Notes: generated by a model not told the origin, from the letters alone. A DNA stretch of 64,000 nt from Acephala macrosclerotiorum (GCA_014904845.1 MU119203.1:496001-560000), one strand, 5' to 3'. Counted from the stretch's first letter, positions 44,248 through 57,007 are shown. A program made the numbers and translations.

Positions 44248-45372
44248 ATGCCTCCGAGTCTTGTCTTCTTTACAGGAGCTCCACAAGCAGACACTTTAAA
44301 GTGGGATGGAGATCATCTTTTGAAAACTTTCATCGGCCCAATTGCTCGCTTTGCTGGGCTCGATATCGCTACTACGCCCGAATCATCCACTATCCCACAA
44401 ACCCTCGAGGCCCACCCGGCATGGCGCTCTCTACCTCTAGTACGACAGCAGCTATCTACTGGTCTTACCCAGGACTTTGACAGACATCAAGTCTTTGAAG
44501 GCAGATGGGAATCACAAGGCCACGGAACCTCCTTCTTTACATCTTCACAAATCGACACTCTACTTTCCGAGCTATCGCAAGAGGCAGAATCACAAGGGTA
44601 TACCTCTAGCCTTCAATCCCAAGAAGTCTTGTCTCAATTCTACGGAGAATCGTACGAAAGATATGAAGATGTCCAGTCTTCCCAAATTGCGCCTGCCTCG
44701 GACGCTGGATCCTCTTTCACCAGCGACGAGTTCTCATACGAGTCAACATCCTTCGACTCCTTCGGTCCAAGAGACGAAGTACCTATCGCAGGTCGTTTGA
44801 GCAATCTGAAGGATATGCCCAATGCTAAATATCTGGACTCGATCCAACCTCAGACTATGACCGTCAATCTCATCGTGGGTATCATCTCGATGCCTCAGCC
44901 AAGGAGTATCAGGACCCGACGAGGTGCAGCGGTAGAGCTGATCGAAGTTCTTGTTGGTGATGAGACCAAGTCTGGATTTGGCGTCAACTTCTGGCTCTCG
45001 TCGTCTCAGCCAGCAGCAGGAGATATGAGGAGTGTTCTTGACGGGTTGAGACCTCAAGATGTTGTGTTAATGCGGAATGTTGCATTGAGCAGCTTTAAGG
45101 GACGAGTATATGGACAGAGTTTGAGGAAGGAGATGACTAAAGTACATCTCCTGTATAGGAACCGGGTCGATAGAGATGATGTTGGTGGTTGCTATAAAAC
45201 TTCCGATCTTGTTTCAGGAGAGCATGTGCATCCACAGGTGGAAAAGACGAGGAAAGTCAGAGAATGGGTCATGAGATTTGTTGGTGCTGGTCCCGTTGAA
45301 GCAAGGCCAAGCAAAAAGAAAGGTAGAGCAACCGAGATTGCGAAGGAAGTTCTACCGCCAGACACACAATGA
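44248..45372 (+). CDS. Probable OB-fold nucleic-acid-binding protein, unassigned
   Basis: Intronless, 374 aa. The first ~185 residues begin MPPSLVFFTGAPQADTLKW and become acidic and Ser/Gln-rich, with TQDFDRH and several SQ dipeptides (LSQEAESQ, LQSQEVLSQF), possible checkpoint-kinase targets. A compact domain follows from about residue 205: TMTVNLIVGIISMPQPRSI, RRGAAVELIEVLVGDET, GFGVNFWL, LRPQDVVLMRNVALSSFKG and RVYGQSLRKEMTKVHLLYR. The alternation of hydrophobic strands, and a strand phrase like DVVLMRNVALSSFKGRVYG, resembles RPA/shieldin-type OB folds. The C-terminus is Lys/Arg-rich (RPSKKKGRATEIAKE). A genome-maintenance role is inferred from this only. Divergent from the Apd1-like gene. 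Confidence 0.72.
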   Translation: MPPSLVFFTGAPQADTLKWDGDHLLKTFIGPIARFAGLDIATTPESSTIPQTLEAHPAWRSLPLVRQQLSTGLTQDFDRHQVFEGRWESQGHGTSFFTSSQIDTLLSELSQEAESQGYTSSLQSQEVLSQFYGESYERYEDVQSSQIAPASDAGSSFTSDEFSYESTSFDSFGPRDEVPIAGRLSNLKDMPNAKYLDSIQPQTMTVNLIVGIISMPQPRSIRTRRGAAVELIEVLVGDETKSGFGVNFWLSSSQPAAGDMRSVLDGLRPQDVVLMRNVALSSFKGRVYGQSLRKEMTKVHLLYRNRVDRDDVGGCYKTSDLVSGEHVHPQVEKTRKVREWVMRFVGAGPVEARPSKKKGRATEIAKEVLPPDTQ

Positions 45373-45541
45373 GCAACGAATTTACATGCCACGAATTCGC
45401 TCCCAAGCCCTAGACATTCGTGAACGCCAAGTCTGTACTACATGCTAAGCAAATTTGGAGCCAAAGCCAAAACCGGAGCAGGCCCCAAAACCCACCGAGA
45501 AGCAGTGATTGCCAAATCACCATCTCGATCCTTCTCATCCT

Positions 45542-46007
45542 TTATGTTTGCTCCTTTACCACCACAACCTCAGTCTGCTTAGCGACCCTCGCACGTGACA
45601 CCCCTATCAGCATCTCCTGCTCCCTCGCCGCCTCCGATTCCTTGTCCTTCTCCTCCCAATACCGCTCCACATCGGGTCCTCGCATCTAATCACTATTAGC
45701 TTTCATCCTCCCATTCTGTCCCTCGAATGTAACTTACCAGATCCAACGCCTTGTTCAAGAACTGGTTCTTCTTTATCGTCGGTAATCTACTTCCCTTCTT
45801 GATATCGCTACACCACTGTCCATGCAAAGCCGTAACAGTATTCGTGAACAACTGCTCTATTTCTGACCGTGAGATCGGGTGGGTGAGGAGGTAGACGCGG
45901 TTGCAGTCTTCGACATCGGAGACGAAACCGACGAATTTGCGGTGGGAGTAGACGTGGAAGAATCCTGAGGGGGTGTTTGAGTAATCGGGAGGTTGGAGGG
46001 AAGACAT
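45542..46007 (-). CDS. Small conserved-looking protein, unknown
   Basis: Minus-strand exons 46007-45738 and 45685-45542 give 137 aa. Not recognised. The start MSSLQPPDYSNTPSGFF was chosen because the frame upstream (to 46208) reads as low-quality leader. The protein is predicted mixed alpha/beta: FFHVYSHRKFVGFVSDVED, VYLLTHPISRSEIEQLFTN, then a charged helical tail DVERYWEEKDKESEAAREQE. Splicing with a GTAAGT donor gives this longer charged tail, whereas reading through the intron ends after 17 further codons. No catalytic motif or targeting signal is visible. Confidence 0.6.
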
Positions 46008-48341
46008 TTTTATGCCTCGATCGATTGATCCTGGGTGGGTGATACGGAGTTCGATGTTTTCGGAGGGTGTGTTGCTGAGGAGGGGTCGGATGTTTTGTGT
46101 AGGCGTTATCGGAGGGTGGCTCTTCCTCTCGCTTCGATTTGGGAAGGAGAGGATCTTGAGACCTGGAGAGCGAAGGCGGCACCGGTAGCCATACTTTGGA
46201 TACATCAAATCAAAACCTTATTGTCCTCGCAGGAATGAATGATCAGCAAAGTATAGAGAGCTAGATATATACTACTTTCGTTAAGTACACGAGTAAAAGC
46301 GTCTTATTTAATTTAAGAGGTATTTTGAATGGTGGGCAAATCGACCAAAATCTCTTCAACTCAGATGACGTATTCTGTGGACGGATATTGCTTTTCATTT
46401 GCCTCTCTCGGGGCACGCCACTTGATCTGGAGGAGGGGTTAGACCTAGCATCACTGTTTTAGAACATCGTGTCTTTCTCCTCAACGTGTCAGTTAAATAT
46501 TGAAGGAATAGCAAGTTTAGACATTGGATGAGCTCAAAACAACAGAACTTGTGTGAAGGGAACACGACACTTTAAGCGGGACAATTTCCTCGATACTCCA
46601 GCTCTTAAAGGGAGTTAGAAACTAATCTAGCCGTCACAATAACATCACATCGATGAATTTTGTGGTCTCAAGCCCTGCCTGAAGTTTGCACACCAAGGGG
46701 ATGCACAAGAAGATCTGGGTTTGGACGTTTGTTAAGACCGAAAATGCATCGATGAATTCCAAAGACCGGTTGAACTCTGGCCGGACTGTGGCATTGTAAC
46801 CCCCTAGCATACGCCTTGCATTTCCTTCTTCCTCTGCTCAACGGTCCCCAAATCCTTCGTATGACACTTTCCTCTTCACTTGTCCTTAGACCTTGCCACC
46901 GAAAACAGGATCCTCTCGATGTCGGCACAATTCCGGCATCTTCCCTATGTCCATCAAAGTTGTAGGTATATTTCGCGGGGTGAAGACCAGATAGTCTTAT
47001 AGTGGCTACAAGTCTCCGTGCCAGAAATTTGCAAGCCCTCCAAAGTACGTGCCTCGTTCGGGGCTTCAGTATTGAGAGTAGTTCTCCTTGGCAAAGAATG
47101 GACATCATCAACCCTCGATCCCTAGCACCTGGGCTATGCTGCGTGGAGTGTCGTCTGTTCGTATGTATGTTGTAGAGACGGTGAATTGGCGTAAGCCATC
47201 TATGACTTCGCTCATCGTGTATCGTTGTAGCTTTTCATCCTCCATCGAGCTTTATTTTGAAGCACATCGTATAGAAGCCATGCTCCAACTCCAATGCCGT
47301 CGGTCATGTCTTGTCCCAAATATATATCCAAATCCCATCCTGCCCCTCACTCTCAAAGCCAATCCTCCTTCCCCGCTCTCTGCCTCTGCTCTTCAACTCT
47401 CTCCTCCGACTTCATTCCAACACACTCCGAGAAATCGCCGACGAAGAACCCATTGCAATCTAACGCATGATGTCTCGTCGGCATAAAATGCCTTAGATGT
47501 ACGACTGTGAAGAGCATTATCGTGATTGAGAGAGCAGCGAGCACGCTGATCTGCAGGCGCTTCTCTTGGGTGAAGACTGTGATGGGCATTTCGAATATGA
47601 TTGCTGGCAATGGTTTGGTTCGGGATACCGTCGACTTATTGAGTTGGCAGATGAAGTAGATGGAATTACCAATAACCTCAAGAATGTGAGACCTTGAATA
47701 ATCGGCACGAAGGGGGTGTCGTTGATTTATGTCTTTAGCCAGCCCAAAACCGGTAAAATCAGCCTGCTTTCCAGCCACAGCTCCGCACGGCACAGCGCAT
47801 CAATGACCACCCCAACCTCGCTAAAACTTATGTTAGGGACAGGCTTTAGGGGTCCAAACACAATCAGTGTGAGCTTGTCAGAAGGGAAAATCCATGGTGC
47901 GAGCCTCACTCTTATCAATAAATATAGCAGATCATCTGAAATCCAGATCATCTGATTGCCTTCATTGGTTGTGTGTATATAAATCCAGTTTTTATGCCTT
48001 GATGCAAGTGAGTTGGATTGCAGATGATGGGAAATGGCAGAAATGTAAGCAAGATGAGTGGGAGAGACATGAGCATGAGTCGGGAATTTAATACTGACAG
48101 GGGTGGGGACGGAGATGCAGCTGAATAGGATTGTGGCAGTGACGCGAGTCAATAGTGCCGCGATTGGATTTCTTGTTCCGTTATTTATGAATTGATCAGA
48201 TTATTGGCTCACCTGCAATGCGCTTGAACGCCTTTTTCTATGGATCCTGGGTTTGAAGACCTCCTGCCCAAATTCCCAGACATTGTGAAGACTGATGGCT
48301 TGTAATATCACCAAGCAAAGAAGAAGAAATGTAAAAGTACA
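46008..48341. other. Long intergenic region, possible decayed sequence
   Basis: 2.33 kb. Several 140-150-codon minus-strand frames (46668-47111, 47353-47793, 47727-48152) exist. One contains a hydrophobic run, LQISVLAALSITIMLFTVV, that could be a remnant membrane segment. None joins into a credible gene with splice sites, so none is annotated. Confidence 0.4.
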
Positions 48342-51249
48342 TCATGCCCACAACGGAGCTGTCACCTCAACTGCTCTCTCCACGACGGTCCGTACGCGCT
48401 CTGCCAGAACACGGCTCGGGCACTCGATCTCTAGATCCTCCAGCCAGACCTTGGCAGCCATGTTCCCTATTCTGATCTCGACTCCTGGCACTGGGATGCC
48501 GATCTTATGAAGTCGCTCAATCTCCTTGCGCTGAAGTGCTTCAATCTGACTATCGTCTTCCTCCGAAGCATCAGATGCTCCGTCTTCATCCTTCTGTGGT
48601 GAGCCAACCACTGCTTTTGACGTCTGTTTAGGTACAGCAATAGGGGAGACATTGTCAGCTCCGAATTGCGCTTCGAGGAACATGAACAACCGCTCTAGCC
48701 TTTCTGTCGGAGAAAGGTTTGCATGTGGATTTCGTTCCGGCAGGGCATGCGAGTGCGAGTGTTTGCTCGAGGATTCTACGATTTTTAGCGAAGTACATCA
48801 GACACCATTGGAGACTCACGTTTCACAGCAGCGGGACTGCTTTCCACAGACAACAGAACGCCCATAACTGCATCAGCAATACCATCATTGAGCATGTTGC
48901 CTTCCCATTCTAACTCCACCTCTCCGTTGTTTCTGTGTCGGACTGTGACACATCCCATTACGAGATAGGCAGTGCTTAGGCTTGAGATCTCTTCATCTGC
49001 TTCTTCTGTCGAGCCATTCATATGCGTGTCGCCGTTCATCTTCCTCGATTTGCTCTCTGGCAGTTCATCAATGCTTCCAAATGTTCCTTCAAGAGCCCAC
49101 TTGATCAGCTCGATACCCGCAGCACTCAAGGTCATGCGCTGCTTGCAGATAATAGTCGTAGTCGTCAATCCAGCAAATTCTCTCAAGTCTTCGGGAGCCA
49201 TGAGAGACATCTTGAAGTCGCTCTGTACCAGGATTCCAGTGATGAGCTGTGATTGGTCATCTGAGGTTGGAGGAGGAATGGACGCAAGTTTGCCAACGAC
49301 CTTTGCTGTCTTGTCTGCCTTGAATGGAATTCGCAACTCTTCGCAGTTTCTCGGACTGTAGACCTTGACTTTCGTTGTCTTATCTGCATTTAAGGAGAGC
49401 AATTTCGACTTGAGTCGCATCATGTTATGCTGCTCTCCGTGGACCAGAATCTTATACATTATTAGCTAGAGCAGCTAACATTCAAGGACGAGAATACTCA
49501 CTACGACGGGTGCAGCTACTTCCTCGATGAACTCGCGATTCTCGGTTCCATCCACATGGGCTGCAAATGAAAACTCTTGAATACTGCATCTTCGAGGGAT
49601 CATGACTTTCTCATTCTCTGCATTCGGCCCTCTTCGTGCGCCTCCCGTTGTCCTATTCATAATTGCATGGATCTGATCTGGCTCTTGCATTATTTGCTTT
49701 GCCATCGTTCCTTCAACACTGTAACCCGTGATGATAACGCCGTTCTTGTCACTTGGAGCCCACCGTTCAAGTAACTCTCTGCTGACACCGTTCTGCAGCA
49801 TACCAGGACTAGCAAGCATAACGCAACCTCCAACATCATCGAATCGGTCGAGGTTTTTCAAGGAGCGGACGTACTTGAAGTCCCAGGGACCGCCTTTCCC
49901 AGCAGTATCTGAATTTGCCTCTGCTTCCGCCATCCGTTCTCTGAAGAGCCGCTTGATATTGTCGTTCATGGCGCCGACGTACGTATGGTATACCAACATA
50001 CACTTCCTGGCTAAGTTGCTGGCATAGTAGACGGGGTATCTTTGGTATTCTGAGTGCCGACCCCAGTACTCATCCAAAATCAGTAACAGTTCTTGTGCTC
50101 GTCCCAGGGCGAAGACGGGCATCAGTACTCGTCCTCCTCGGTTAAGTATACCAGTAATAGACTTCATGAGTTGCTGCTCGCGTTCTAATCGTGGAACGTG
50201 AGAAGCAATGCCATACGTCGACTCTGTGATGAGCACATCTATCTTGACACCTTTCGGTACTTCCGCAGAGACCAAATGTCGATCATCTTCTCGAGAGTAG
50301 TCTCCAGTAAAGAAGATTTTCAGTCCAGCTATCTCTATAAGGAACATGGCAGCACCAAGAACATGGCCAGCGGGATATGGAGTGATTCGGATCGAAGAAA
50401 TGGTATGCGTAGTATGATAGTCGATTGCTTCGATTTGAGGAAATGTATTTAAATGATCTGCTTCGGTGTAAACAGGTTGAGAAGAGTTTGAAGCTCCACC
50501 AACTCGCACACTGTCCTGAATAAGCCATTTGTAAATAGCCTTGGTAGGATGCGTCATGAAGACTCGTCCTTTGAAATTGGTCTTGGCCAGAACGTATGGT
50601 AGTGAAGCAGCATGATCGACGTGGAAACTTGCACTGATGTTAGCTCTGAATGCTGAAATGGTCTCGTGGAAATACGCCAGGGGGTAAGCTGTCCTATGTA
50701 CAATACTATACTCGAGTGCAAGTCATCTTCACGGAATCAAGACATGCATCTGCTGTGTGGTAAAACTGATTTGTATTGATTCTCGTATACATGATTGATC
50801 TGGACTGCAAAATGGAAAGGGGAATAATTCCCTTGCTGCACATAAGAAATCATAAAAGAAAATTATCATTAAAATGTGGTAAGAGCCACCAAGTACAACC
50901 TAAACATAGGACCCAATGTATATCGAGATTCAAGGAGAGTGCGCTTACTGGCTGATCAGAAGCACGTCGACCGTACTTAAATCGAAGTCATCGTAGAAGG
51001 GAAGAGAGGCTATGCCTTCGTATCCAGCATGCTGTCCAGCGTCAAGCTACAAGAAAGAGTTAGCAGATTCCTGGGAATGCGATCGCGCAAGTTACTCACC
51101 ATCACAGTCTTTCCCTTGTATTGTATAATATGACATGATCTGCCAACCTCATTGCCACCGCCTAAGCATAAGAACATCAGTTCATCGGCTGGATCTACTG
51201 GATCTTCGGCAGCAGGAGCCATTGCTGAAGCTTTGCGCTTGGAGGCCAT
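48342..51249 (-). CDS. YSH1: Ysh1/CPSF73 pre-mRNA 3'-end endonuclease
   Basis: Metallo-beta-lactamase/beta-CASP nuclease of the cleavage and polyadenylation factor, which cuts pre-mRNA before poly(A) addition. Five minus-strand exons: 51249-51100, 51046-50949, 50627-49502, 49450-48820 and 48775-48342, 812 aa. Motif 1 is in [11 protein letters not shown]. Motif 2, [13 protein letters not shown], gives zinc ligands His83, His85, Asp87 and His88, and forms only when the exon 2-3 intron is removed. Motif 3 lies in [13 protein letters not shown] and motif 4 in FFTGDYS. beta-CASP elements include [45 protein letters not shown] and FSFAAHVDG. The C-terminal domain ([12 protein letters not shown] onward to the [11 protein letters not shown] region) is the CPSF73-specific tail. 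The 321-nt exon 2-3 intron is long for this locus. Divergent from TAF4. Confidence 0.95.
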
Positions 51250-51733
51250 CGTGCTGGCGCCCTTGGGGCTGGTCTCGAGGCCGAATCGCAGTAGAATTCG
51301 GTTCTTCAGCAGGATGGCATGTCGGGTATGTGAGGCTGAGAGGACCTGATGGTAGGCGCGTAGTTGTCGAGATAATCCGCGAAGGTTGTGATAATCAAAG
51401 AATGTAGTAATTGGGACGAGTGATGGTTGGAAGAAGTGTCGCTGCTTTTAGAAAATCTGGGCGCCTCTTTAGATGCCGCACGTGAACCGCTAGCGCATCT
51501 CGCGACGGGTCTCGTAGACTCCTCCCATCACCACTTCAACTCAAAAACCGCCGTCCCGACTTCAGCGTACGACTCTGCGATCCCAGGATCTACAGCGACA
51601 TATTAAGGCGATACCCTTTGAGATACTCAGTATCTTAGTCCGCGTATGGGTGAAGACGTCAGGGGAACAGCGGGCTTTGCGCCTGCCTTGTGAAAGGAGA
51701 CTGAACTTTTTGAAGAAGCTTTGAAGCATCACC
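51250..51733. promoter_or_regulatory. Bidirectional promoter spacer (YSH1 / TAF4)
   Basis: 484 bp between two head-to-head genes for core mRNA production. Part of it must encode leader for both. No specific factor site is claimed. Confidence 0.5.
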
Positions 51734-53677
51734 ATGGCGCAACCACAGCAGCAGTACCCCATGCAGCCCCAGCGGTCATTCTCGCCGCCTGCAGCGACGT
51801 CGCCAGCTATGCCACAGCAATACCGTGCCCAAGATAATCCGAACAAGAGACAGCGCCTGTCGCCGAATCCGCCTTCTCAACCTGGCTCTCCATACGTTCA
51901 GTCGCCTTACCACATGTCTCCCAACACACCTGCTCCTTCTTCCGCTACAGCTTCCCCTCACTTTCAGAACGTTCAGCTTCCAAACGTCTACAATACTCCG
52001 TATTCAAATGGCCATACAAATTCACCTATGAGTCTAACCTTACCACAATCGAATCACCAGCACTCTCAACAACCTCAACATCAAAACCCCCTAAATTTCT
52101 CGAACCAAAATCAACCAAATCAACCGCCGCAAAACGCAAACAACTACGCCATGCCTCCGATGCCTACCCCTTCAAGTCATGGCACGATGGGTCCGCCCTC
52201 GAAGCCGGTTGAAAAGCCGAAGGAAGACGGCATTGATGTGATGGATGTACTGGGTGGTACAGGTATCGATCTGCGAGAGGAGGAGCAGTATACATTCCAG
52301 ATGTACAACACCTCTTTCAACTCTCAGCTATCCGGCTCACAGTCTGGTACCATTTCCTCTGGACACAGCTTCACCCAATTCCAACCAGGAGACGAAGCAT
52401 CATTCTACGGCGCGGGCCCTATGAACGCGGCGGCAGAGAGACCTGTTACGAAATCACAAGAGGAGTACCACAAGAAGGCGGCTGACAAGGCGTGGCATGA
52501 TGCTGCTCATAATCTCGCAGTTTCAAGGCAGAAGGAGCTTTCTAACCCATTCTTGCAAGTACATTCACTGCAAAGAAAGATGGAAAAAATCACTCGGGAA
52601 CATGGTCTTGCAATGAACGTGGATGTGAAGGGCACGATGGGCTACATGAAGCTACCAAATCAGTTTGCTCAGAGAGACTTGAGAGCTGCTACCACCATTG
52701 GCGACGGTGTGGGATTGGTCACAACCAGTGGTCAATTCATTCCTCCTGACTCGATGCTTGTCGACCAGGTTGCTCTTCTGTCGATTGCTACCAAGCACCG
52801 TTTGCGTGGCTTGGTTGAGGATGCTACCAAATTGGCTAAGGGACGGCAGACTAGTTCTCATGGCATCATACCAGAGGAGTGGGCAGATGTCGCTGTTCCT
52901 AGTGACTTAGCTGGCTCAAGCATTGCTGCTGAAGGAGGACCGCGAAGTGGTTGGGAGAGTGCAGTCAGCCCACACTCCAACCCACTGAAGCGTATGGCGT
53001 GCTTCTGATTTTTATTATTTTGCTTTTGCTAACGTCCTCCAGGATCTCTCTCATCCGCAAACAAGACCCCTGTTTCCACAACCGGATCGAAGATCACGAA
53101 CGAGCTGGTGGCCGCATTCAGAGCTGAGGCAGTTAAGGAGCGAGATTTAGAGGAAGCAAGACTTCGAAAGCGAGCTGCCCGCCTTGCTGGAGGTGACACA
53201 ACACGACAAGGATCTGTGGCTCCCGGTACACCTGGCTCTGTTGCACCAGAATCGATGGAGAAAGCTCCGACCAAGAAGGAGCAAAAGAAGAAAGCCGAGG
53301 CGAAGGTCAACGAGGCGGCGAATCATGCAGCAGCAAACACCACTACTGCACAATTCCTGGGCGGTGGTCGTGGCTTGTTTGGCAAGAAGAAGAAGTACAG
53401 CTGGATGGACCAAAGTGCAGGAGGTTCTGCGAGTGGCACAAGCACCCCAAGTCGCATCAACACTCAAGGTCTTCCCGGAACCCCAGGCGCTGTTAATGCT
53501 CCCCCTGAGAGATTGACTGCCGATAGTGCCCGACGACTTGGACAATGGAGAGAGGACAAGGAGAAGGGCCGAGACATTCAAATGAGGGATTGGATCACAG
53601 TCCTCGAGAATGATGGTCGTGAGAAGAGATCCTTGCAAAAGGCATATCTTTTCCTCGATCAGTCCGATCCTAAGTAA
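51734..53677 (+). CDS. TAF4: Transcription initiation factor TFIID subunit 4
   Basis: TFIID subunit that pairs with TAF12 through a histone fold during RNA polymerase II preinitiation-complex assembly. Exons are 51734-52991 and 53043-53677, 630 aa. The N-terminal ~160 residues are Pro/Gln/Asn/Ser-rich and disordered. The TAF4 C-terminal homology region then follows: DVMDVLGGTGIDLREEEQY, NPFLQVHSLQRKMEKITREH, LVDQVALLSIATKHRLRGLV (histone-fold alpha-2 area) and, after the intron, ITNELVAAFRAEAVKERDLE with a basic Arg/Lys stretch. The C-terminus ends RDWITVLENDGREKRSLQKA. The intron is placed at NPLK|RSLSSANKTP; reading through it stops at once. The length and layout fit other ascomycete TAF4 proteins. 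Confidence 0.92.
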
Positions 53678-55013
53678 ACCGGCTGGGTGGACGATAGCTG
53701 GAGGATATCAAAAACTCCTATGTACCCTGTGTATTTTCAAAATCTTCATAATTTGCGAGGCGTTGCATGGTCGGCGGCGTTACATTGTCTTCCAGACAGG
53801 ATGGATGACTTCTACTTTGCATAGTAGAACATGCTTACTTACAAAATGATTCACAGCATAGAGGCTGCGCATATCATAGCATCAATGAAGCCTTGATTTG
53901 AATCTTCAGTTCCCTGCGTGATATGCAATGAGATATCAGACGACGAGGTAAAGTCGTTGTACATTGTTCATAGCTCTTTGTTCGTTGTTGACTTTGCCAT
54001 GAAGAGTATGAGAAGATTCAGGACTCAGGTTTGTATATACTCGTTCATGTACAATGACGTCTCATTGTCTCAGTCTTGAAAGGGAAAACACCGGGAGGGA
54101 GGATATCAGATCAAAGAGTCTTTGTATCGTTCGAGCAGCGTGCAGTTGGCTTTACTCACCCGGTCCAGTTCTATGCAACATCAACATAGCTCACGAGGTT
54201 CTCATTTCCTCTCGCCTTTGATCGGAACGGGAATTATCCACAAAAGGCGTGCATGAACTCCTCCCCTCCAAGCTCGGGCTCGTCCTCAGCCGCCAAGCAA
54301 GTTCCCCGCCATTGTTCTTTGATGATTGAACGGTGATACAAGAATTCAGCCTCCACATGATCGATTCCAGCTCAATATATGAAAGGGTTTGGTGAGATAA
54401 TTCTGACAAGCCTGGGTGAGCCTGACGCAGACCGCTCACCGCAAACCGGAGGACGCAGCCAGTAGCAATCACGATGATTACATGGTTGTAAGGTTCACCG
54501 CTGCGGTTCAGTACTGAGTGAGATACAGAAGACTAGAACGCATCCGCCTCAGACAAACTCGAATAAGATCTCGGTAATTGCCCATCCCTTTTCAACTCCC
54601 AAGGTTATTATTCGTATCTACGAAGTCGAAGAAAATACAGAAACAAGTTTCCAACGAATGATCTCGAGATTATTTCGTGGCATGTCATTCGGCTCGGTAA
54701 CTCGAGTAGCGGATTGAAGATCATCGCTTCCCGATTCGTTGATCCAGTGGCTTGGACGGGTGAAATCGCACCCGGACGGAATACACTACGACGCTTACTA
54801 CGAAAATAGAAAACCTAGAACTTGGATTCGAGAATCTTCATATACCTCCGCTTTTCCCCAGGTTTCTCTTGTTTGCTTTGTTTAGACGTCACTTTTTCTT
54901 GCTTTTTTATTACCACTGATTCATCTGTTACGGTTGAAAACTTTTAAGGATAGGGGTCAACACTATTTCACTTGACTGGGAAAGGACGAGGAACGAACCT
55001 AGATGTTGCCACA
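53678..55013. other. Intergenic region upstream of NRAMP transporter
   Basis: 1.34 kb. The T-rich tract at 54890-54915 lies about 100 bp before the NRAMP start codon. No gene or RNA could be supported. Confidence 0.45.
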
Positions 55014-57007
55014 ATGAACTGTCCTTCGAGAACGGAAGAGCCTGAGGGCACCGGGTTTAATCAGAATCCGAGTGCACTTTCAGCGGATTTGACGACGAGG
55101 AATGATTTGAATGGGATTGCAAATGCGAGGGAGTTGAGGAGGATACCAAGTGCAGGGATCGAGGGGGTCGTCGAGCCCGTACCTGATGATGTTACTGAGA
55201 GGAAAAGAGCCAGTGAGGGGATGCAAGAGGTGGCTTTGGAGGGAAAGGACTCTAAACGTCACATGGGTGAGGAGTCGGGCATGGGCATGTCGACTCTGGA
55301 TGCTGTTGATGAGGGGAACAGCGGTGGCGGGAGTGGGAGTGGGAATGGGAGAGGTGGCGTCTCCCGGTACTTCGAGAGGGCTAAGAAAGCGATGATTACA
55401 TATGGGAAGTTTGTCGGTCCTGGATTCATGGTATGAATAACTCTCACCCGTATTTCAAGCAAACACTAACATGCTCTCCAGATTTCTGTTGCGTACATTG
55501 ATCCAGGAAATTACTCGACCGACGTGGTTGCCGGCGCTACTTATCGATTCAAGCTTCTCTTCATCGTCTTGATGTCGAACCTGTTTGCAATCGTTTTGCA
55601 AAGTTTGTGTATCAAGCTTGGGACAGTCAGTGGTTTGAACCTGGCTCAGGCCTGTAGAGAATTTCTTCCAAGATGGATGAATATCTTCCTTTACCTTATG
55701 GCTGAAGCTGCTGTGGGTCATTCCCACCATTTACCTTCACATATCACTAACGAAACGTAGATTATTGCAACAGACATTGCTGAGGTTATCGGAACGGCGA
55801 TTGCAATCAATCTGCTGATACCACAAATTCCTCTCGTAGCAGGCTGTGCTCTTTCCATCGCAGATGTACTCCTCATCTTGCTCTTCTACAGGCCCAATGG
55901 ATCCATGAAAGGACTGAGGGCTTTCGAGATGTTTGTGGTGGCTCTTGTTTTGGGAGTGGTAATATGCTTCTGTATTCAATTGAGCTTGATCAAAGATACG
56001 TCTGTTGGAGAAGTTTTTCGAGGCTATCTTCCGTCATCCGCCATTGTGCAGTCCGAGGGGTAAGTTTCCTACTTCCTTGCAAGTCCCAGATTTTCTGGGA
56101 CGTCACTCATCGTTTCGTTACCTCGAACCACACTGATGAAACCAGCCTCTACCAAGCTTGCGGCATTCTTGGAGCAACAGTCATGCCACATAGTCTCTAT
56201 CTCGGAAGCGGCATCGTCCAATCCCGCCTCGAAGAATACGATGTCAAGAATGGCATCGTCCCTCAATCCACAATCACAAATAACGACGAAAAAGCCCCCT
56301 ATTATCCATCCCTACCAGCAATCAACTTCTGCCTCAAATACTCCATCGCAGAACTCACCATATCTCTCTTCACATTTGCCCTCTTCGTCAACAGCGCCAT
56401 TCTCATCGTTGCCGGTGCTTCTCTCTCCGGAAACAACACAGCAGCAAACGCAGACCTCTTCGGCATCTACCACCTCCTCTCATCCAGCCTCGCTCCAGCA
56501 GCAGGAACAATATTTGCTCTCGCTCTCCTTCTTTCCGGTATCAGTGCCGGTATTATATGCACCATCGCTGGTCAAATGGTCAGCGAGGGAGCTTTGAACT
56601 GGACCATTACTCCTTGGCTTCGAAGACTGATTACGAGAAGTATCAGCATCACTCCCAGCATTATCATTGCTGGTGCAGTTGGCCGACAGGGCTTGAATGC
56701 GGCGCTGAATGGAACTCAGGTTGCGTTGAGTGTGGTGTTGCCATTCGTCAGCGCGCCGTTGATTTATTTTACTTGTAGGAATAAGTTTATGACCGTTAAG
56801 CCGCATGGTGGGATGGATTTAGATGTGGATGAGGAGGAGGCGGGGGCTGCAACGGGACAGCAGGGGCAGGGAACTGGCGGTCAGCAGGAGGGAGTGAAGA
56901 TGAGGAATAGTTGGCTGACGGCTGCGGTTGCGGTGGTGATTTGGTTGATTATTACGGTTATGAATGTGGCCAACCTGGTATTGTTGGGCAAAGGTCAGGG
57001 TGCTTGA
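55014..57007 (+). CDS. NRAMP-family divalent metal transporter (Smf-like)
   Basis: Proton-coupled Mn/Fe-type metal importer of the SMF/NRAMP family. Exons are 55014-55430, 55482-55712, 55761-56059 and 56146-57007, 602 aa. A hydrophilic Gly/Ser-rich N-tail of about 120 residues precedes the membrane core. Metal-binding motifs are complete: DPGNYSTDVVAGA in TM1 and TVMPHSLYLGSGI in TM6. Other family features are IIATDIAEVIGTAIA in TM3 and GQMVSEGALNWTITPWLRR near TM9-10. The loop before the final helix is acidic and Gln/Gly-rich. Members with MPHS usually carry Mn, Fe or Co, but the exact substrate and compartment (plasma membrane, endosome or vacuole) cannot be decided. The start at 55014 is the first ATG in frame. 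Confidence 0.93.

Noticed and set aside
46668..48152. Minus-strand ORFs with a hydrophobic run, considered as a decayed PTH11-like receptor
   Set aside because: The usual receptor motifs are absent and frames cannot be joined; one hydrophobic stretch is not enough.
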